A stretch of DNA of 64,000 nt from Lepidonotus clava (taxonomy: Eukaryota > Annelida > Polychaeta > Phyllodocida > Polynoidae), in the NCBI GenBank assembly GCA_936440205.1, contig OW387147.1:35117629-35181628 (forward strand), read 5' to 3'. The notes below the pieces were generated by a model. The model worked only from the letters and a program-made list of their open reading frames with translations. It ran no database searches and had not been told where the DNA came from. This document shows, one piece after another, positions 1 to 12,418 of this stretch (within the stretch, counting starts at the first letter, position 1; each line of letters starts with the position of its first letter). Position numbers and translations under genes: made by a program.

Positions 1-2008
1 AATACAGACAGTATTAATCTACCATATGCATACATGTTGCTGTGGTTTGCCCTGATAAAATGAAAATGGCATGTGAATTTAGAGGCTCACTATAAGGGTA
101 TGGATGGGGGGGGGGGGGGGGGTTCCCAGTGTTGTGTGTCGAATTTTAAAAATGCCCCTTGCCTGTCATTTATACCTCAGTTTAGACCCATGTCGAAGGG
201 CGAGCACAGGCTCTCCTTTGATTGTCCAGTCATTAAACTACCTATCCGGAAGTTTTCGTTTGTAAACCTTGACAAATTATGAGTCAATTTGATAACTATC
301 TTAGTATTTTATTTTCCTAAATTTTGGGACCGTCCTAGATTTACGATTCTGTAAGTCAAAAGGTCAGGACTGTCCCTGGACATTTTGGGAACTTGGCAGT
401 CTTGGTATGAGTTACATTGAACCTGAAAAATAAACTAGGTTAACCAGTCTGGTTGCCCAGACCTATTTTATGGTTGTCCCAAGCATCCGGCATCAGATTG
501 TTGATTCTCACATTAAGACAGTCAGGCCTGAGCTGTCACTTGAATCCTCCCCCCCCCCCCCCCCCCCACCCTTCTTTTTGATTTATTTGTTTACCTTCTC
601 TTTAAAAAAAAAAATCACATTCTTGCCACACTGCCTGCACCGACTGGAGTGCTTAGTCTCAACTGCATCAGGAAGAATAGAGCAATATTCCTTATGCGGA
701 GGTCATGTGGGCAGTGCTCTGAAGTTTTCTCTGACCTGGTTTTGCCACATGCCACGCTTACCTGCACCCTGAGCCTGACCCTTGATGCTCACAGAGGTGT
801 GGCGAGCAGGGTGGACACATCAGCTCTGTCCTACCATGGGCGGTTGAACCAGCGCTTCAAAGAACACTTTATTGGCAGAATGTTGCACTCGAAAATGAAA
901 AAAAGGTATTTTTTTAAAATTATGAATATTTAAGTTTTACATTACTTGTGGGCAACATAAATTGTAGTCTTTTTTTAGTCATATTGTAAGATATAGTTGT
1001 AAAAGAGTAAAAGGAACGGCATCGTCTGGGACGCTGTTGGTTCCAAATCCGTGGTGCAACCAATGACGTTGCCAGACAACGTTCTGAAACTTGAACGGAA
1101 AAACATTTGAACATTGAAAGCCATGTCCTGCCGACCGCTTTTTGGACATCCCGAGGACGTTATTTTGCTACCTGGGAATATACAAAATAACCCTTTTGAT
1201 TTTCACTTTTAGACGTCAAGAATTTTCATAAAAATGTTTCCTACTTAAAAATGTTTCCTACTTAAAAGATGATAACAAAAAAATTGATTCATCTTCTGAC
1301 CAGGAAGGTCCAAATGACTTTGTTTTGATGTGCAGCCAGTGTCATTTTGAAATTATGAGGATGACCTGCTGAACAAGGACAGTTCTCCTCAAGACGTCAT
1401 GTTGGTACCTGTGTACCAATCAAACCAATAAAGGACCCATTGTGTGAAGAATATAACAGCATACAAATTGTAGATCGTGTGCTATATAACTGAGAAATAA
1501 GTAACAGGAATCTGTTTGAGATCAAATTCTGGAAGTATGTACATTCCTGTAATAAACTCTCAGTGTAGGTGAAAAAATAGGCCTCAGGCTGTCCTGTTGA
1601 AGCGATCACAATGCCATAATTCCAGGAACAGAATGATCAAATCCTGCATTAACATTCAGACTTCAGCCGGAAATTCCAAGTCAGCAAAATAAACAGTGCA
1701 ATGCGAAAGTCACTATAGCAAAGACCGATTAATTTCATCAAGGTGTAACAGGAATGATAGAAAAAGGGGCGTGGCACTTGTTACGATTCTGATCCAGTTA
1801 AGTTTAATGAGGTGGAATGATGTAGAATAATCACGTTGATAAAGGAGACCACTCACTATAAGTTGATGCCCGTGAGCTTTGGGTCGACCAAGAGGGTGTG
1901 TTAGGTGGCTAATCCTGGTCATTTGGAACGACCATTTTGGGCCCACTAGGTGGGGAGAGTGGCAGTCACACACATTAAACACATAAAGAAACATCTCTTT
2001 CTTTTCAG
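1..2008. other. Non-coding stretch with long G and C runs
   Basis: I find no supportable gene here. It holds a 17-base G run (106-122), a 19-base C run (549-567) and two tandem copies of a 16-bp word (AAAATGTTTCCTACTT) at about 1231-1268. A more GC-rich patch at 630-890 has open frames but no splice or promoter signal that I can defend. Confidence 0.5.
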
Positions 2009-2041
2009 ACGCTGGTTATGGCCTCATCACATCCAGACAAG
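2009..2041 (+). other. Candidate 33-nt micro-exon
   Basis: A pyrimidine-rich tract ending in TTTTCAG (AG at 2007-2008) is followed by 33 nt, then GTAAGA at 2042. The length is a multiple of three. At least two frames are open; one reads AGYGLITSRQ. No partner exon was found, so this may be chance. It is listed because both splice sites are close to consensus. Confidence 0.22.
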
Positions 2042-2474
2042 GTAAGACTTTCATCAAATGAAACATTTTAAATGAGATGGGTATTCGCAGATAGCAAAAT
2101 GCTTTGACGTTTACCACAACACTTCGCATTTTAAGTTACATTCTGGGAGATCTAAGACATTAACTATGGCTGTACAGTTACGGTTTCCTATAAACAATAA
2201 CTGAGGATTTACAGTTGTGTCAGCCCAAATATACCCTAGTCTTGCTGCTGTTCAGAGGGTTTCTTCAAAATATGAGTAAAATCAAACCAGTTGTCATGTT
2301 TTACGCACAAGCGGGAACAACAGCTTTTCTTTCCATAAAGTTAGACGGATTAACTCAAACCACTTCTCACTAAAACATAACTGTGTATACCTTTTTTAAG
2401 CTCAGATGAGAGGCATCTAACTTCATAGTAACGATAAGATTGTAGTCTAGCGTGCAAAAAAAGCATGCTGGTCA

Positions 2475-2620
2475 CAGGGATGTAATTTTTCCGATTTTTT
2501 ATCGGATTACCGATTTTTTTTTCTCTTCAGCACCCTTAAAAATCAGTTTCAAAATTTGATGTGTTGAACACGTTTCATAACATTTTCAGATTTTTTCACG
2601 GTCCCCAATTTATATCCCTT
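2475..2620. mobile_element. Short hAT-like MITE
   Basis: The left end reads CAGGGATGTAATTTTTCCG and the right end is an imperfect inverted copy (AATTTATATCCCT). Inside are runs of CCGATTTTTT/ATCGG typical of small non-autonomous elements. Length is about 146 bp. The CAGGG start suggests the hAT superfamily. No clean 8-bp target duplication is visible. Confidence 0.4.
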
Positions 2621-4156
2621 TAGTCATATGGTCTCATTCGTATGTTATAGGATGTTTATAGCTTAACAGTGTTGATAAGAAGGTGGAGAATACCCTGCCA
2701 AGACCAGCCAGCCGCTGGCCTTGTATTCTATGTATGTTTTTCCTCCGTATTTCCCATTGATAAGTGTCTGGGAACCCGTCGGGAGCAAACACTATGAAAG
2801 TATAAACCGGCAATATATCATGTGCACAGATAACACATACACATTGGTTACCGTTATAAAAGCGTACTACTTCCTGCGAAAGAGATTTAAGCAAACTACC
2901 AGAACCCAGATAAAACTCAAGGGCTTCTTGGGGCCTCATAGCCCCAGCTAGGACCCTTCTCCACTATTGCAGACCGTGCTGATAGTTAATTGAATATTGG
3001 TATCAATAAACACAATATTTCCTTGAATATTTAAAACTGATGATATAAATAATGGTTAAAGAACTTCAATTTAATTATGAAGTAGGACTTCTACTTAGAA
3101 AAACAATTAATCAATAAATAATTGGTCGTGTTATAAAAGACACAGTTAGCTAAAAGCCACTTCAAGGGATGAACTCTGCGTCATCACCCCATAACCATCC
3201 TTAGCCTATGTGCCGGCAGTCTGAGATGAAAAGCCGTGACCGCTGGTAAATATGCCGACCAATCTGTAGGACCCGTTCAGGGAGCTGAGTCGGCCGTCTC
3301 TGGGGCGGTCCTGACGTGACCCTACTGTCACAGGCCCTGATTGGTCTGGGGCCATCGCTGTTTACGTTTGCTGGTCTGGAGACATGCACCGGGGGGACAT
3401 GCGTTTATTTGGTATGGACTGTATTGCACGAGTTGCTTCTACCCACCTTTTTGTATGTCCGCTCTAGGAATATTTGTCAAAATATAGAACTTAGAAGTTC
3501 CATATACCAATAGAAATGAAAGTAAATTCTTTTACATGTAGCAGATATAACTCCCGCGAATACTTTATTTTTTCAGGAACTTTTCGAGAAAATATTAACA
3601 ACAGTTTTCAGAATTGGCTATTGTGATACAGCCTTAAATGATCGAATATGCACTTTTCGATCAAACGTTGCATTCTTTTCATTCGTGTCAGCTGGCAAAG
3701 TTGGATTGTGCCTTTATTATTCATATTGATATTTTTATTAGTGTACTATTGTTTTACGCCAAAAGAGGCTGGTATTGAATTAAGTGAGTACATAAGAAAC
3801 CTGCGGCAGATGGCATCACTTACCAACAAGTTGAAGATGCCAACAGTTGGTGTTTGTATCGGCAGGAAGATAATACCACAGAAACTTTCAAGTCAGGAAA
3901 ATCCTCTCAGCCGAAACAAAATACTTACTGCCTACTAGTTATTTTACATGTCACTCCTAATTACAATGCAGGCTCAGAATTCTATTTGCAGTATTATAAG
4001 TTTACACCCAGAAAGAATACTGAAGCTATATTTAGCTCAATTGAATAATGTTTTTAAGGTTACACTTGGCGTACCCTAGGCCATCAAAGGGACAAGCGGT
4101 ACGTGATGGGATCTCTTGCTAATGCTGTCCCTTCTTGAGCCAGTCTACATTACGGG
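2621..4156. other. Non-coding stretch with a small GC-rich patch
   Basis: No gene recognised. A GC-richer patch at about 3200-3400 contains a CRE-like TGACGTGA (3312-3319), a GC-box-like GGGGCGG just upstream and an inverted CCAAT box (ATTGG, 3340-3344). This could be a promoter, but no coding exon follows convincingly. Confidence 0.3.
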
Positions 4157-4819
4157 CCTCAGATCTCCGTTCAATCAGGGAAAGCCTTCTTGTAGCAGGC
4201 CGCTGTCTGCATCGTATGTCTCAGATCTTTGTACAGTCAGGGAAAGCCATCTTGTAGCAGTCAGCTGTCTGCGTCACATGCCTCAGATCTTTGTACAGTC
4301 GGGGAAAGCCCTCTTTTAGCAGTCAACTGTCTATTTCACAAGCCTCAGGTTGCTGTTCAGTCTGGGAAAGCCCTCTTATAGCAGCCAGCTCTCCTGTGTC
4401 ATGTGCCTCAGATCTTTGCACAGTCAGGGAAAGCCCTCTTGTAGCAGTTTGCTGTCTGCGTCACGTGCCTCAGATCTTTGTACAGTCAGGGAAAGCCCTC
4501 TTTTATCTGTCACCTGTCTGTGTCACATGCCTCGGATCTTTGCACAGTCAGGGAAGCACTCTTGTAGTAGTCAGATGTCTGCATCATGTGCCTCAGATTT
4601 TGTACAGTCAGTGAAAGGCCTCTTTTAGCAGTCAGATGTCTGTGCCAAGTGCCTGAGATCTTTGCATATTCAGGGAAAGCCCTCTTGTAACAGTTTGCTG
4701 TCTGCGTCATGAACCCCAGATCTTTGCGCAGTCAGAGATCTTTGTACAGACGATTACTTTTTGTAGCAGTCGGATGTCTGCGCCCCGGGCCTCAGATCTT
4801 TGTTCAGATCTTGTAGCAT
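4157..4819. repeat. 62-bp minisatellite, about 11 diverged copies
   Basis: Units begin near CCTCAGATCTTTGTACAGTC, continue through GGGAAAGCC and TTGTAGCAGTC, and end near GTCTGCGTCACATG. Period is about 62 bp. Copies differ from one another by substitutions and small indels, and the last ones are degraded. Open frames across the array exist only because the repeat lacks stops in some frames. Confidence 0.9.
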
Positions 4820-5028
4820 ATTAAATTTTAAGAAATGCCTTTGTCGCTCTGTCAATTTTAGTCTTTTTTACCCTACCATTATTAAAGTCTGTAGGATTAC
4901 AGGAAAATCTGATGCAACCTGTGCAGGCCAAAGGACTAAAGCAGTATAAGAACTTCTGAGGAGTCTTATTTAAGGGAAGGTCGTTAGATCAATGTAAATT
5001 CTCTCCTGACCTCCCTTTAGTCCCCAGT

Positions 5029-5310
5029 GTATAAACGCGCCAGTGTTTGGTGTCTCCAGTTCACACTGCCAACACTGGTGGCGCCACCGTCGGCCCAGTG
5101 TTAAGGTGGCTTTGCTGAGAGAGGTGCCTGGAGAGAGCCACCTGCCAGCTCACACCGGCTGGAGGAGGAGCAGGAGGAGGGACACGAGCAGCGTCTGGCA
5201 CAGCGTCCCACCGCGCCGACTGGTACTGGAGGACGCGCGGGAGACGCAGCCAAGACGCGGGAGCAGCTCTGGACACTGCTACAGGAGGCTTCTGAGGCGT
5301 CTCCCTTAGT
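5029..5310 (+). promoter_or_regulatory. Candidate TATA promoter with CpG-rich patch
   Basis: TATAAA at 5029-5034 is followed about 30 bp later by an initiator-like CCAGTTC. A CpG-rich, GC-rich block (about 5070-5300) stands out from AT-rich flanks and contains a perfect 12-bp palindrome GGTGGCGCCACC. More than one frame is open in this block; one ends with a Glu-rich segment followed by TREQLWTLLQEASE. It could be a first exon or the remnant of an old mobile-element leader. No function is assigned. Confidence 0.3.
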
Positions 5311-7836
5311 TGTGGGTGTTATCTAGGGGGCAATGGATTAAAAGGGCTTTTAGTGGCTTATTACTAGCGGAACACTGCCCTCAGCGCCTAGAGAGATATA
5401 CCGGAGCTGTTTTACAGCCCTTTTGGCAATGACAAAACGGCGCAGAATAACATAACAGGATATCTAAATTATACAGCTCTTAATAATAGGTGCGAATTCT
5501 GCCTCATTTCACATCGCATGCACCCAGACTCTTGCAGTGATACATTTCAAATCAATGGGCCGCGCACGTATGGGGTTGGATTACAACTGAAAACCCCATA
5601 AGGAAAAAACTTCAACGTTGTCATTGATTTTGTGCTGCACCGACTAGTCTGGTTGGCACTGGTGCCCCTGTGACTGCAGGTTGATGGGAAACATCCCCAG
5701 TACACCCGTCGGCCAGGGCCACCCTTATACCTAACACTCCACAGGATTATGACGGAGAGAGAGGTATGCTAGCTTGATGATGAAGTTGAAATAGATACCC
5801 CGGACGCCCTAGCTTGGTTATTACATTTTGACACAACTTTGCTTCAATGTGATGTTACTTTTCATCATGACTTTTGAAGAATCATGAAACGTTACCATTA
5901 GGATATGGGCCTATGGACTAACAGTATGTTTTAGTGCATGCAAAAGGGAGATTTTTTACAATAACAATTAGTGATCACACCACTGTCCTGGGCTACCTAG
6001 TTGTCGGATCGTCTCCCACCTGCAAGTAGCCACTAGTAGGTATCCCCATGACCAGTTCTTGCCGGCTAGTACGCCTAGAAGAACGACGGTGCATCGTTAC
6101 AAGTTGTACTTTACATTGCGTTCACGATTCCTATGATTCAAATGGCATTGACAGAAAAAGGTTTTTACTGTTGGCTATTACAACTAGATCTGCGCTGACC
6201 TGATTAAAGATTAACTGTGTGTCCGCTGATGGCATAATCATGATAATGCTCAGAACTACCAGACTGAGAGGACTTTTTCTGATGTAAATATGTGAATGCG
6301 CCTTATATTGAAACAGTCCATGTGAGAGTTTATATATTCTTAAAGCCGATCACCGACAAATATTGAAAAACGACATTAAGAACGGGTGGAAGTTCTTGAC
6401 ATCTGTTGATGTATGGGCGTGACCCATCTAGCCGGCAGAACTTTACACCTCTGTACTTGGATATTGATGAGAGATTATATTGATATTTCTCCTAAGTGGA
6501 TATAGGGAAACAAGAGTATACCGCATCCATGAGTTGGCACAAACCAAAGGCAGGGAGCCAGAAGGTAAGTTCACATACATAAAAAGCAGTGGGGAATTAA
6601 GGGGACGGCGCAGGGGCAGGGGGCGCGCGCCTATCCTACTTTTTCCATATTTCTTTTTTCAATTCTTTAATGTAACATTTTTTGGAACCGTAAGGTCCAC
6701 AGAAAATGTTTACTATAGGACGCCCCCCCCCCCCTTGATAAGACTGGCCCCGCCCCTGAAAAGGCGTGGCGCGCCATTTGGTTGGTATTTGCCCGAGAAA
6801 GAAATAACAGTCGAATGAGGGGCAATCTAATAGTAACGCACTCATTACAGCGGTTGGAGATAAACACAATTGGAAAGTACATAAATTCTGGTGTTGATAT
6901 CGTTCTTACGTCACAGTCAGGGGTGTAAAAAAGTGCGTTGGGTGAGTGATTGATGTAAACCCTCCCACTCCCCTTACCAAGGGTTGGAAGCTGCGTCCTA
7001 AGCAAGATGAGTAATGGATACATATTATGTCATATACCATTCATATTTTACTATAAAAGCCTCTTGCATTTTGTCATGAATCGATACTTGCGGTATTTCT
7101 TATTTGAATTATTATTCATACAAATAAATTAATGTGATGCATGTGGTATGATAATGACCTGACGTATAGTTGCGAATAAATACCGAGGTATGTACACAGA
7201 AGACATTAAGGGGAAAACACTGGGAGTGGCTTTGGTGGTCATTCGCCGGAGAAAGTTAAACTCATACGCACCCATCACTAGATAGATACACAAAGATATC
7301 GCCATACACCCGTTTACAGTTCTGTGCTGCGAGCCTTAAATAATTATCTGACTGGGGATCAACATTAGATTCATTTGCATATATACAGACCCACGTCGAT
7401 TTACATTATTCTACTGATATTCCCATTTATTATTGTCAGCGAACGAAAGTGAAATGGTGAATTAGACGCCCAAGAGGTGCCATCTAGGGAAGTATGCACT
7501 GCATTTTACATAGATATTATCAACGCATTTTAAAAATTATTCGAACACTGGAACCGGAGGGATTGAGTTAGGCCTTCCATTGTGTGTCCCGGCTTTTAAG
7601 TCCCGTCACACAAATAACGACATGTTTTAAAAGCCAGTACTAAAATTATCAATATGTCAAGAAATAAGAACTACCAACCTTATACTTTTGCAAACATTAA
7701 GCGGCAGAAGAAAAAACATTTTCTCCATAGATGCACTTTATGATGCATAATATTGCTGAGTTTCAGCATAGAGCTGTTGACGAGCAGTCATTCTCCGGGA
7801 TCGCTGTCTCGATCCCTTCGGGATCGGTCAGACCCG
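5311..7836. other. Mostly non-coding stretch with one exon-like segment
   Basis: The only exon-like segment is 6497-6564 on the plus strand: acceptor CTCCTAAG, then 68 nt open in two frames, then a perfect GTAAGT donor at 6565-6570. A 12-base C run lies at 6723-6734. Nothing else recognised. Confidence 0.25.
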
Positions 7837-8072
7837 GAGTGATGACTTGGTCATTTAGGCAGATGTCCCCATTGACATACAGTGGAAATCTCAGGTACCA
7901 GATTCAGCTTCTGGACCTGTTGGCAGAGCCAAACCAAATATACGGTGAAGATTGTAGGTTTAACATAGCCTTTCTATGATATCTGGGTCGCCAAGTCATC
8001 AGTTCGGAGATTGACGGATTTCCATATATGGTCATATTTGGAGGATATGTCTATATATGGTCATATTCTGTA

Positions 8073-8212
8073 GAGCCCGGGTCTTGGAGCCCGGGTCTTG
8101 GAGCCCAGGTCTTGGAGCCTGGGTCGTGGAGCCCGGGTCATGGAGCCTGGGTAGTGGAGCCTGGGTCGTGGAGCCCGGGTCGTGGAGCCCGGGTCGTGGA
8201 GCCCGGGTCGTG
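8073..8212. repeat. 14-bp minisatellite, 10 copies
   Basis: Ten head-to-tail copies of GAGCCCGGGTCGTG with few variants span exactly 140 bp. The array ends abruptly at GGCTGTTTAC. Because 14 is not a multiple of three, all three frames are cycled, giving a 14-residue protein period in the overlapping open frame. That frame is probably not a gene. Confidence 0.95.
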
Positions 8213-9868
8213 GCTGTTTACATATGAAATGCATTACGTTTCCTTCACCCTACTTTCATTGCGTCTTACCACTAGGCTATGGGGAACTCTTAGAGTAAAC
8301 CTGATCAGGGACAAGATATTGTCAGGCCCGACGTCTCGCACTGAAAGCCTCTAGCTTTCTAAATCTTAGTATCCCAATGCTTCTTTTTTTTTTCGCCATG
8401 GCAAAACCAAAGGGATCAAAGGAGTATGAAAGCAAATCAAAGCTTATCAGGCGAAATTCTCTTAAGGACAGTGCTCGGACTTGCGCGTACGACGACAAGC
8501 AATAAACTAGAATGTATTGGATTTTGGAAACTCGCCGGCTACAGCCCCCAAATGCTGGTTGCCCCTTACCTGGCATACAGTTTTCTCTATATATCTATGA
8601 TTGCGGGGACCAGCTCACCATGTCTTATTTACCGATATTTCCGGTAAAACGGTCGTGGCGAGACCCGCGATTGGCAAAATGCGACTGCATAACCTCGCAA
8701 AACCGACGAAAACCTGCGGATCCGCTCGTCACATGACAGCTGATGGCCGTACTAATCTCAGAAAACATGTATAATCCGATACAATTGATCGATTTCCTGT
8801 CTGATATGAATCGTACATGATGTTTGAGGTACTATAAGACCATAACTTTATCATTTATATCGATATTTGAGCAAATAAGACCAGAAATCCGATCGTCACC
8901 CGACGCTGTGTTAATCGGGTCAAGTTACGCCCACCAGCCTCGCTTTCGATCGGGGAGGAAGGGATCTCGGTCAAACACTGAATATTCATCAAATTTGCAC
9001 GCCTATTTGAGTATGAAATTGGTCGTTCTCACGTGTCAAATATAATATATAGAGATGTAGATTTGGATACATAGATGATCAAGTCAAGATCCAGAAATGA
9101 AACGATTGCGAAATAACGCGTCTAAACGCGTAAATGTATCGTGCTATTTTTGGGGGGTAATCCTTGGTCCTCCGCTGCCTCCCACTGTCAGACCGCCGGG
9201 CGCAGTCGTCCCGAGCGGACCGTTGCGGGAGGGGCCTCCTCTTTCGCCGCCTGGGTACCTGCATTACCGCGCTATGTGATGGTTTCAATATATATATTTT
9301 GGACGTCTGGATCCCCTTAAACGCATACAACGCATTGAAAACTCATCCGTGGTCCATGCGTTCGTATCGAAGGGGAAACATTGGATCGATCTGACACGTA
9401 GAGGCTTGACAGTGACACGATAAAGATGGCGGGTTCTCTCCCCGCACGCCTGCACCGATACATTGAACTCAGGAAACCAGGATGACATTGGACTAAACCC
9501 AATAATTGTGGAGGATTTAAGTATTCGGAAGCATTCAGGACTCAGGTTATACAGGTAGGTACATATATCTTTTCCAGCAGTTCAAATGACAGGCCTAGAC
9601 AAGCTGTTGTACTCAGCCTCTCATGCGTTCGACACTGGCAATCTCAAAAATAATTATTTTAGGTCTTATGACCCCTTCCAAAATGAAAGTGATGTAGATA
9701 TCTATGTTCCAATATATCTCAGGGTCCTATATATCATAATATAGATTGATATTTTAGGCCTGGAAACGCTTGCAAGAATATTTTACAGATGGTATGAAAA
9801 AATGACTGGACTCCTAAGACACTGTCAATGTATTATGCCTTATGGAGGCTCCGAAAGCACTTATTTAT

Positions 9869-10290
9869 GATTCAAAGATTAAATTATTTGTGAAATTGTC
9901 ACTATAGTGTCATTCTTTCAGACCTACCATCAAAATATTAAATCTCAGTTCTAATATGTCTAGCCCTAAGTCACTGTCACTGTCTGAATCATTCCCATTC
10001 AATGTTAAATATAGGCGTCACACTGTCAATAAGTTCTCCGGTGCTGTCAGTGTCAGTGTCGGACAGATTCAAAGATTAAATGATTTGTGAAATTGTCACT
10101 ATAGTGTCATTCTTTCAGACCTACCATCAAAATATTAAATCTGAGTTCTAATATGTCTAAGCCTAAGTCACTGTCAGTGTCTGAATTATTCCCATTCAAT
10201 GTTGAAACATAGGCGTCACACTGTCAATAAGTTTTTTTGCTGAATTGTCACTATAGTGTCATTTTTTCGGACCTACCATCAAAATATTTC
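9869..10290. repeat. Tandem repeat of about 197 bp, two full copies and a partial
   Basis: Units start at GATTCAAAGATTAAA (9869 and 10066) and contain TTGTCACTATAGTGTCATT, ACCTACCATCAAAATATT and CACTGTCAGTGTCTGAAT. A third, partial copy begins near 10242. The same unit occurs singly near 29215 and 29650. Confidence 0.85.
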
Positions 10291-11120
10291 ATTCATTAAT
10301 ATCTCTCCTTAGGCTTAGCTGCCTACGTTAATTCCAATCGGGCGAAATTCTCATTTCATCAAATGATCAATCTCTTCAATCCCCTCAATCGGCCAACTTG
10401 TTAATATTTATATAGCATGATGTAATAGGACTAACAGGATGTAGATTTCATTGTTAAATAGCCCATTATTATTTTCCGGAGGGTAGATCTATGTTGGACC
10501 ACACCTTAAGTCATTTTTTTAGAATCTACTTTTCAGAAAAGTAATACCTTTTCTACCCATGAATTAATCATGTTATATAGGTTAAATAGGCTTTTAAAAC
10601 CAATATGGATAAACTTTTTCCTAAGTGAATTTGTACATGAGTAATATTATCGTATCTACAAAACTTGGTTTCTTTAAGAATTTGTACGTCTTTTTTTTTT
10701 CGCCCAGCGTAATCCAGTCGATCAAGGTTATGTAAGCGCACTGGGCGAGTATATATTATGGTTTATTCATATTCGGAAGAGGTCTACATTGACATAATAT
10801 GAAAAATCATGTCAATATTTATGATTGGCATCGAAAACAAGGCTACTAAACTCGGCGTGTTGGTGAACAATTATGGAGGAGGATGGCGGGCTTGGTTTCA
10901 CTCGCGGTGGCATGTACATCATTTTGTTTAATTCGATCGATAATTCGCTCGATAATTCATCTAGGTTCCCATATCTAACATCATTTGACTATCTGATATC
11001 TTTTTACTATCATAAAAAGGAAATAAAGGCGAATAACCCGGAGTTTTTCGGTTTTCGAACCGACCCTGAATCTATATGATCCACCTGTGACCTTGTATAA
11101 TTACATGTAAGAGTCGCCCT

Positions 11121-12271
11121 CCCTACAGGCTTGCCCTTTTCGGAACCAACTATGTAATGCCATACATTAACAGCACAAAGCAGCGACCAGGGCATCAATG
11201 GGACCAATCCGACAAGGGAGTGGATCAGTAAGAGGATTCACTACGGAGGACTCTATGGTTGAATAGTTTTAGCTTGTCAAGGCAACGCATGAGAAGTAAT
11301 TATGAGATGAATATGGTCAAAGGAAATATGCATTGACGCAAGAGGAAATGGCTTCATATGAACGCACGGTGGGGAGAATTATAAAGAGTTAGGGTCCTAC
11401 ACTATATGTAGCTATTGTGTGTAATTTTTCGTGTTGAGTTTGAATAATCAGAGAATTTTGAAAAGCTAACTGCAATGACTTTTGAAAGCATATTTTGTTT
11501 ATTCACGCAGGTCCCAAACTGTCATTGCTATTTCCCGCGTCAGTACCCATTGTCATCATAGGCTTAGCTGGAATTGTTACCTATTGCCCGGGACGAAGCC
11601 CGGTTTCTATGGGGACTGATTTAGCCCATCGCTAAAGGAGTAGTGAATACTGAGTGGTCTTTGCATGTTGCCAAGCACACAATCATATAGGCCTGCCTGC
11701 CGCTATTGGTCTTCATTTGGCTGAATGGGACAATCCCCACCACATGCCACCCGACCTAATGCCAGTCAGCTTGAGGGCTTTACCATGGTGGCCAATGCAG
11801 AGATACCATTTTCATAACTTTTCTTTAGAAATACAATTATTATATCCTAGTTCTTAGTGACCAGCCGTGGAAGTTGACACCAATTACATTGGATGGTATC
11901 ATAGGTCTAATGGTTCACGAAAATGTAAACATAGATAGGTATAGGACTATCACACTTCAAAATGAATAGAGAAAATATGAAATGCACGGCAGGAAGTTCA
12001 TAATATATATTTTTCAATGGGCCAATGCCCCGTTGTCACCGTACCCATAGATTGCCACATACCAACACGCGTTTGACCAAAACATCAAATGCAAATATAC
12101 ATAGTTAGCCTTATAGGGAATAATTATGCATATTAATGGTATTTCTTCATGAATTGTTCATATTGCCTCAAATATACAGATGACTGTTAGAACAATGATA
12201 CCACCTGCTTTCACTATGATGGACCAGTGGCTGGTACACGCTATTCATATTTTGAATGGAACATCGGTCTA
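11121..12271. other. Stretch without recognised features
   Basis: AT-rich sequence. I see no gene, RNA or clear repeat. Short open frames look random. Confidence 0.5.
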
Positions 12272-12418
12272 GGTGAAGATGAATGTGATTTTTACTTCGA
12301 TCAATCACGTTCAGTGTTTTGCACGGAAGATTTTCCTACAGGCTGGTCGCTCTAACGTCCATTTAACTTTAAGTGAAGATAAGTGTGATTTTTACCTCGA
12401 TCAATCACGTTCAGTGTT
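12272..12418. repeat. Direct duplication of about 46 bp
   Basis: The block running from GTGAAGATGAATGTGATTTT to CAATCACGTTCAGTGTT occurs at 12272-12317 and again, with three or four changes, at 12373-12418. The offset is 101 bp. An E-box CACGTG lies just downstream (about 12457). Confidence 0.8.

Larger units (their letters stand above)
7837..11120. repeat. Mosaic repeat locus A
   Basis: Several blocks here recur in diverged form at about 27.0-30.0 kb. Examples are GACTTGGTCATTTAGGC (about 7843), ACATTGGATCGATC (about 9377), TTGTCACTATAGTGTCATT (three times in 9869-10290), the block ending AAACTCGGCG (about 10802-10870), and TTAATTCG..CGATAATTC (about 10928). The order of blocks differs between the loci. 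It has no long ORF and is probably a non-autonomous or satellite-like family. YY1-type words (AAGATGGCGGG) occur at about 9426. Confidence 0.5.

Noticed and set aside
4116-4628. Frames of 67, 107 and 92 codons across the 62-bp repeat
   Set aside because: They exist in several frames because the repeat lacks stops; no start or splice context.
4157-4819. CRISPR-like array
   Set aside because: Units are contiguous tandem copies without unique spacers, in animal DNA.
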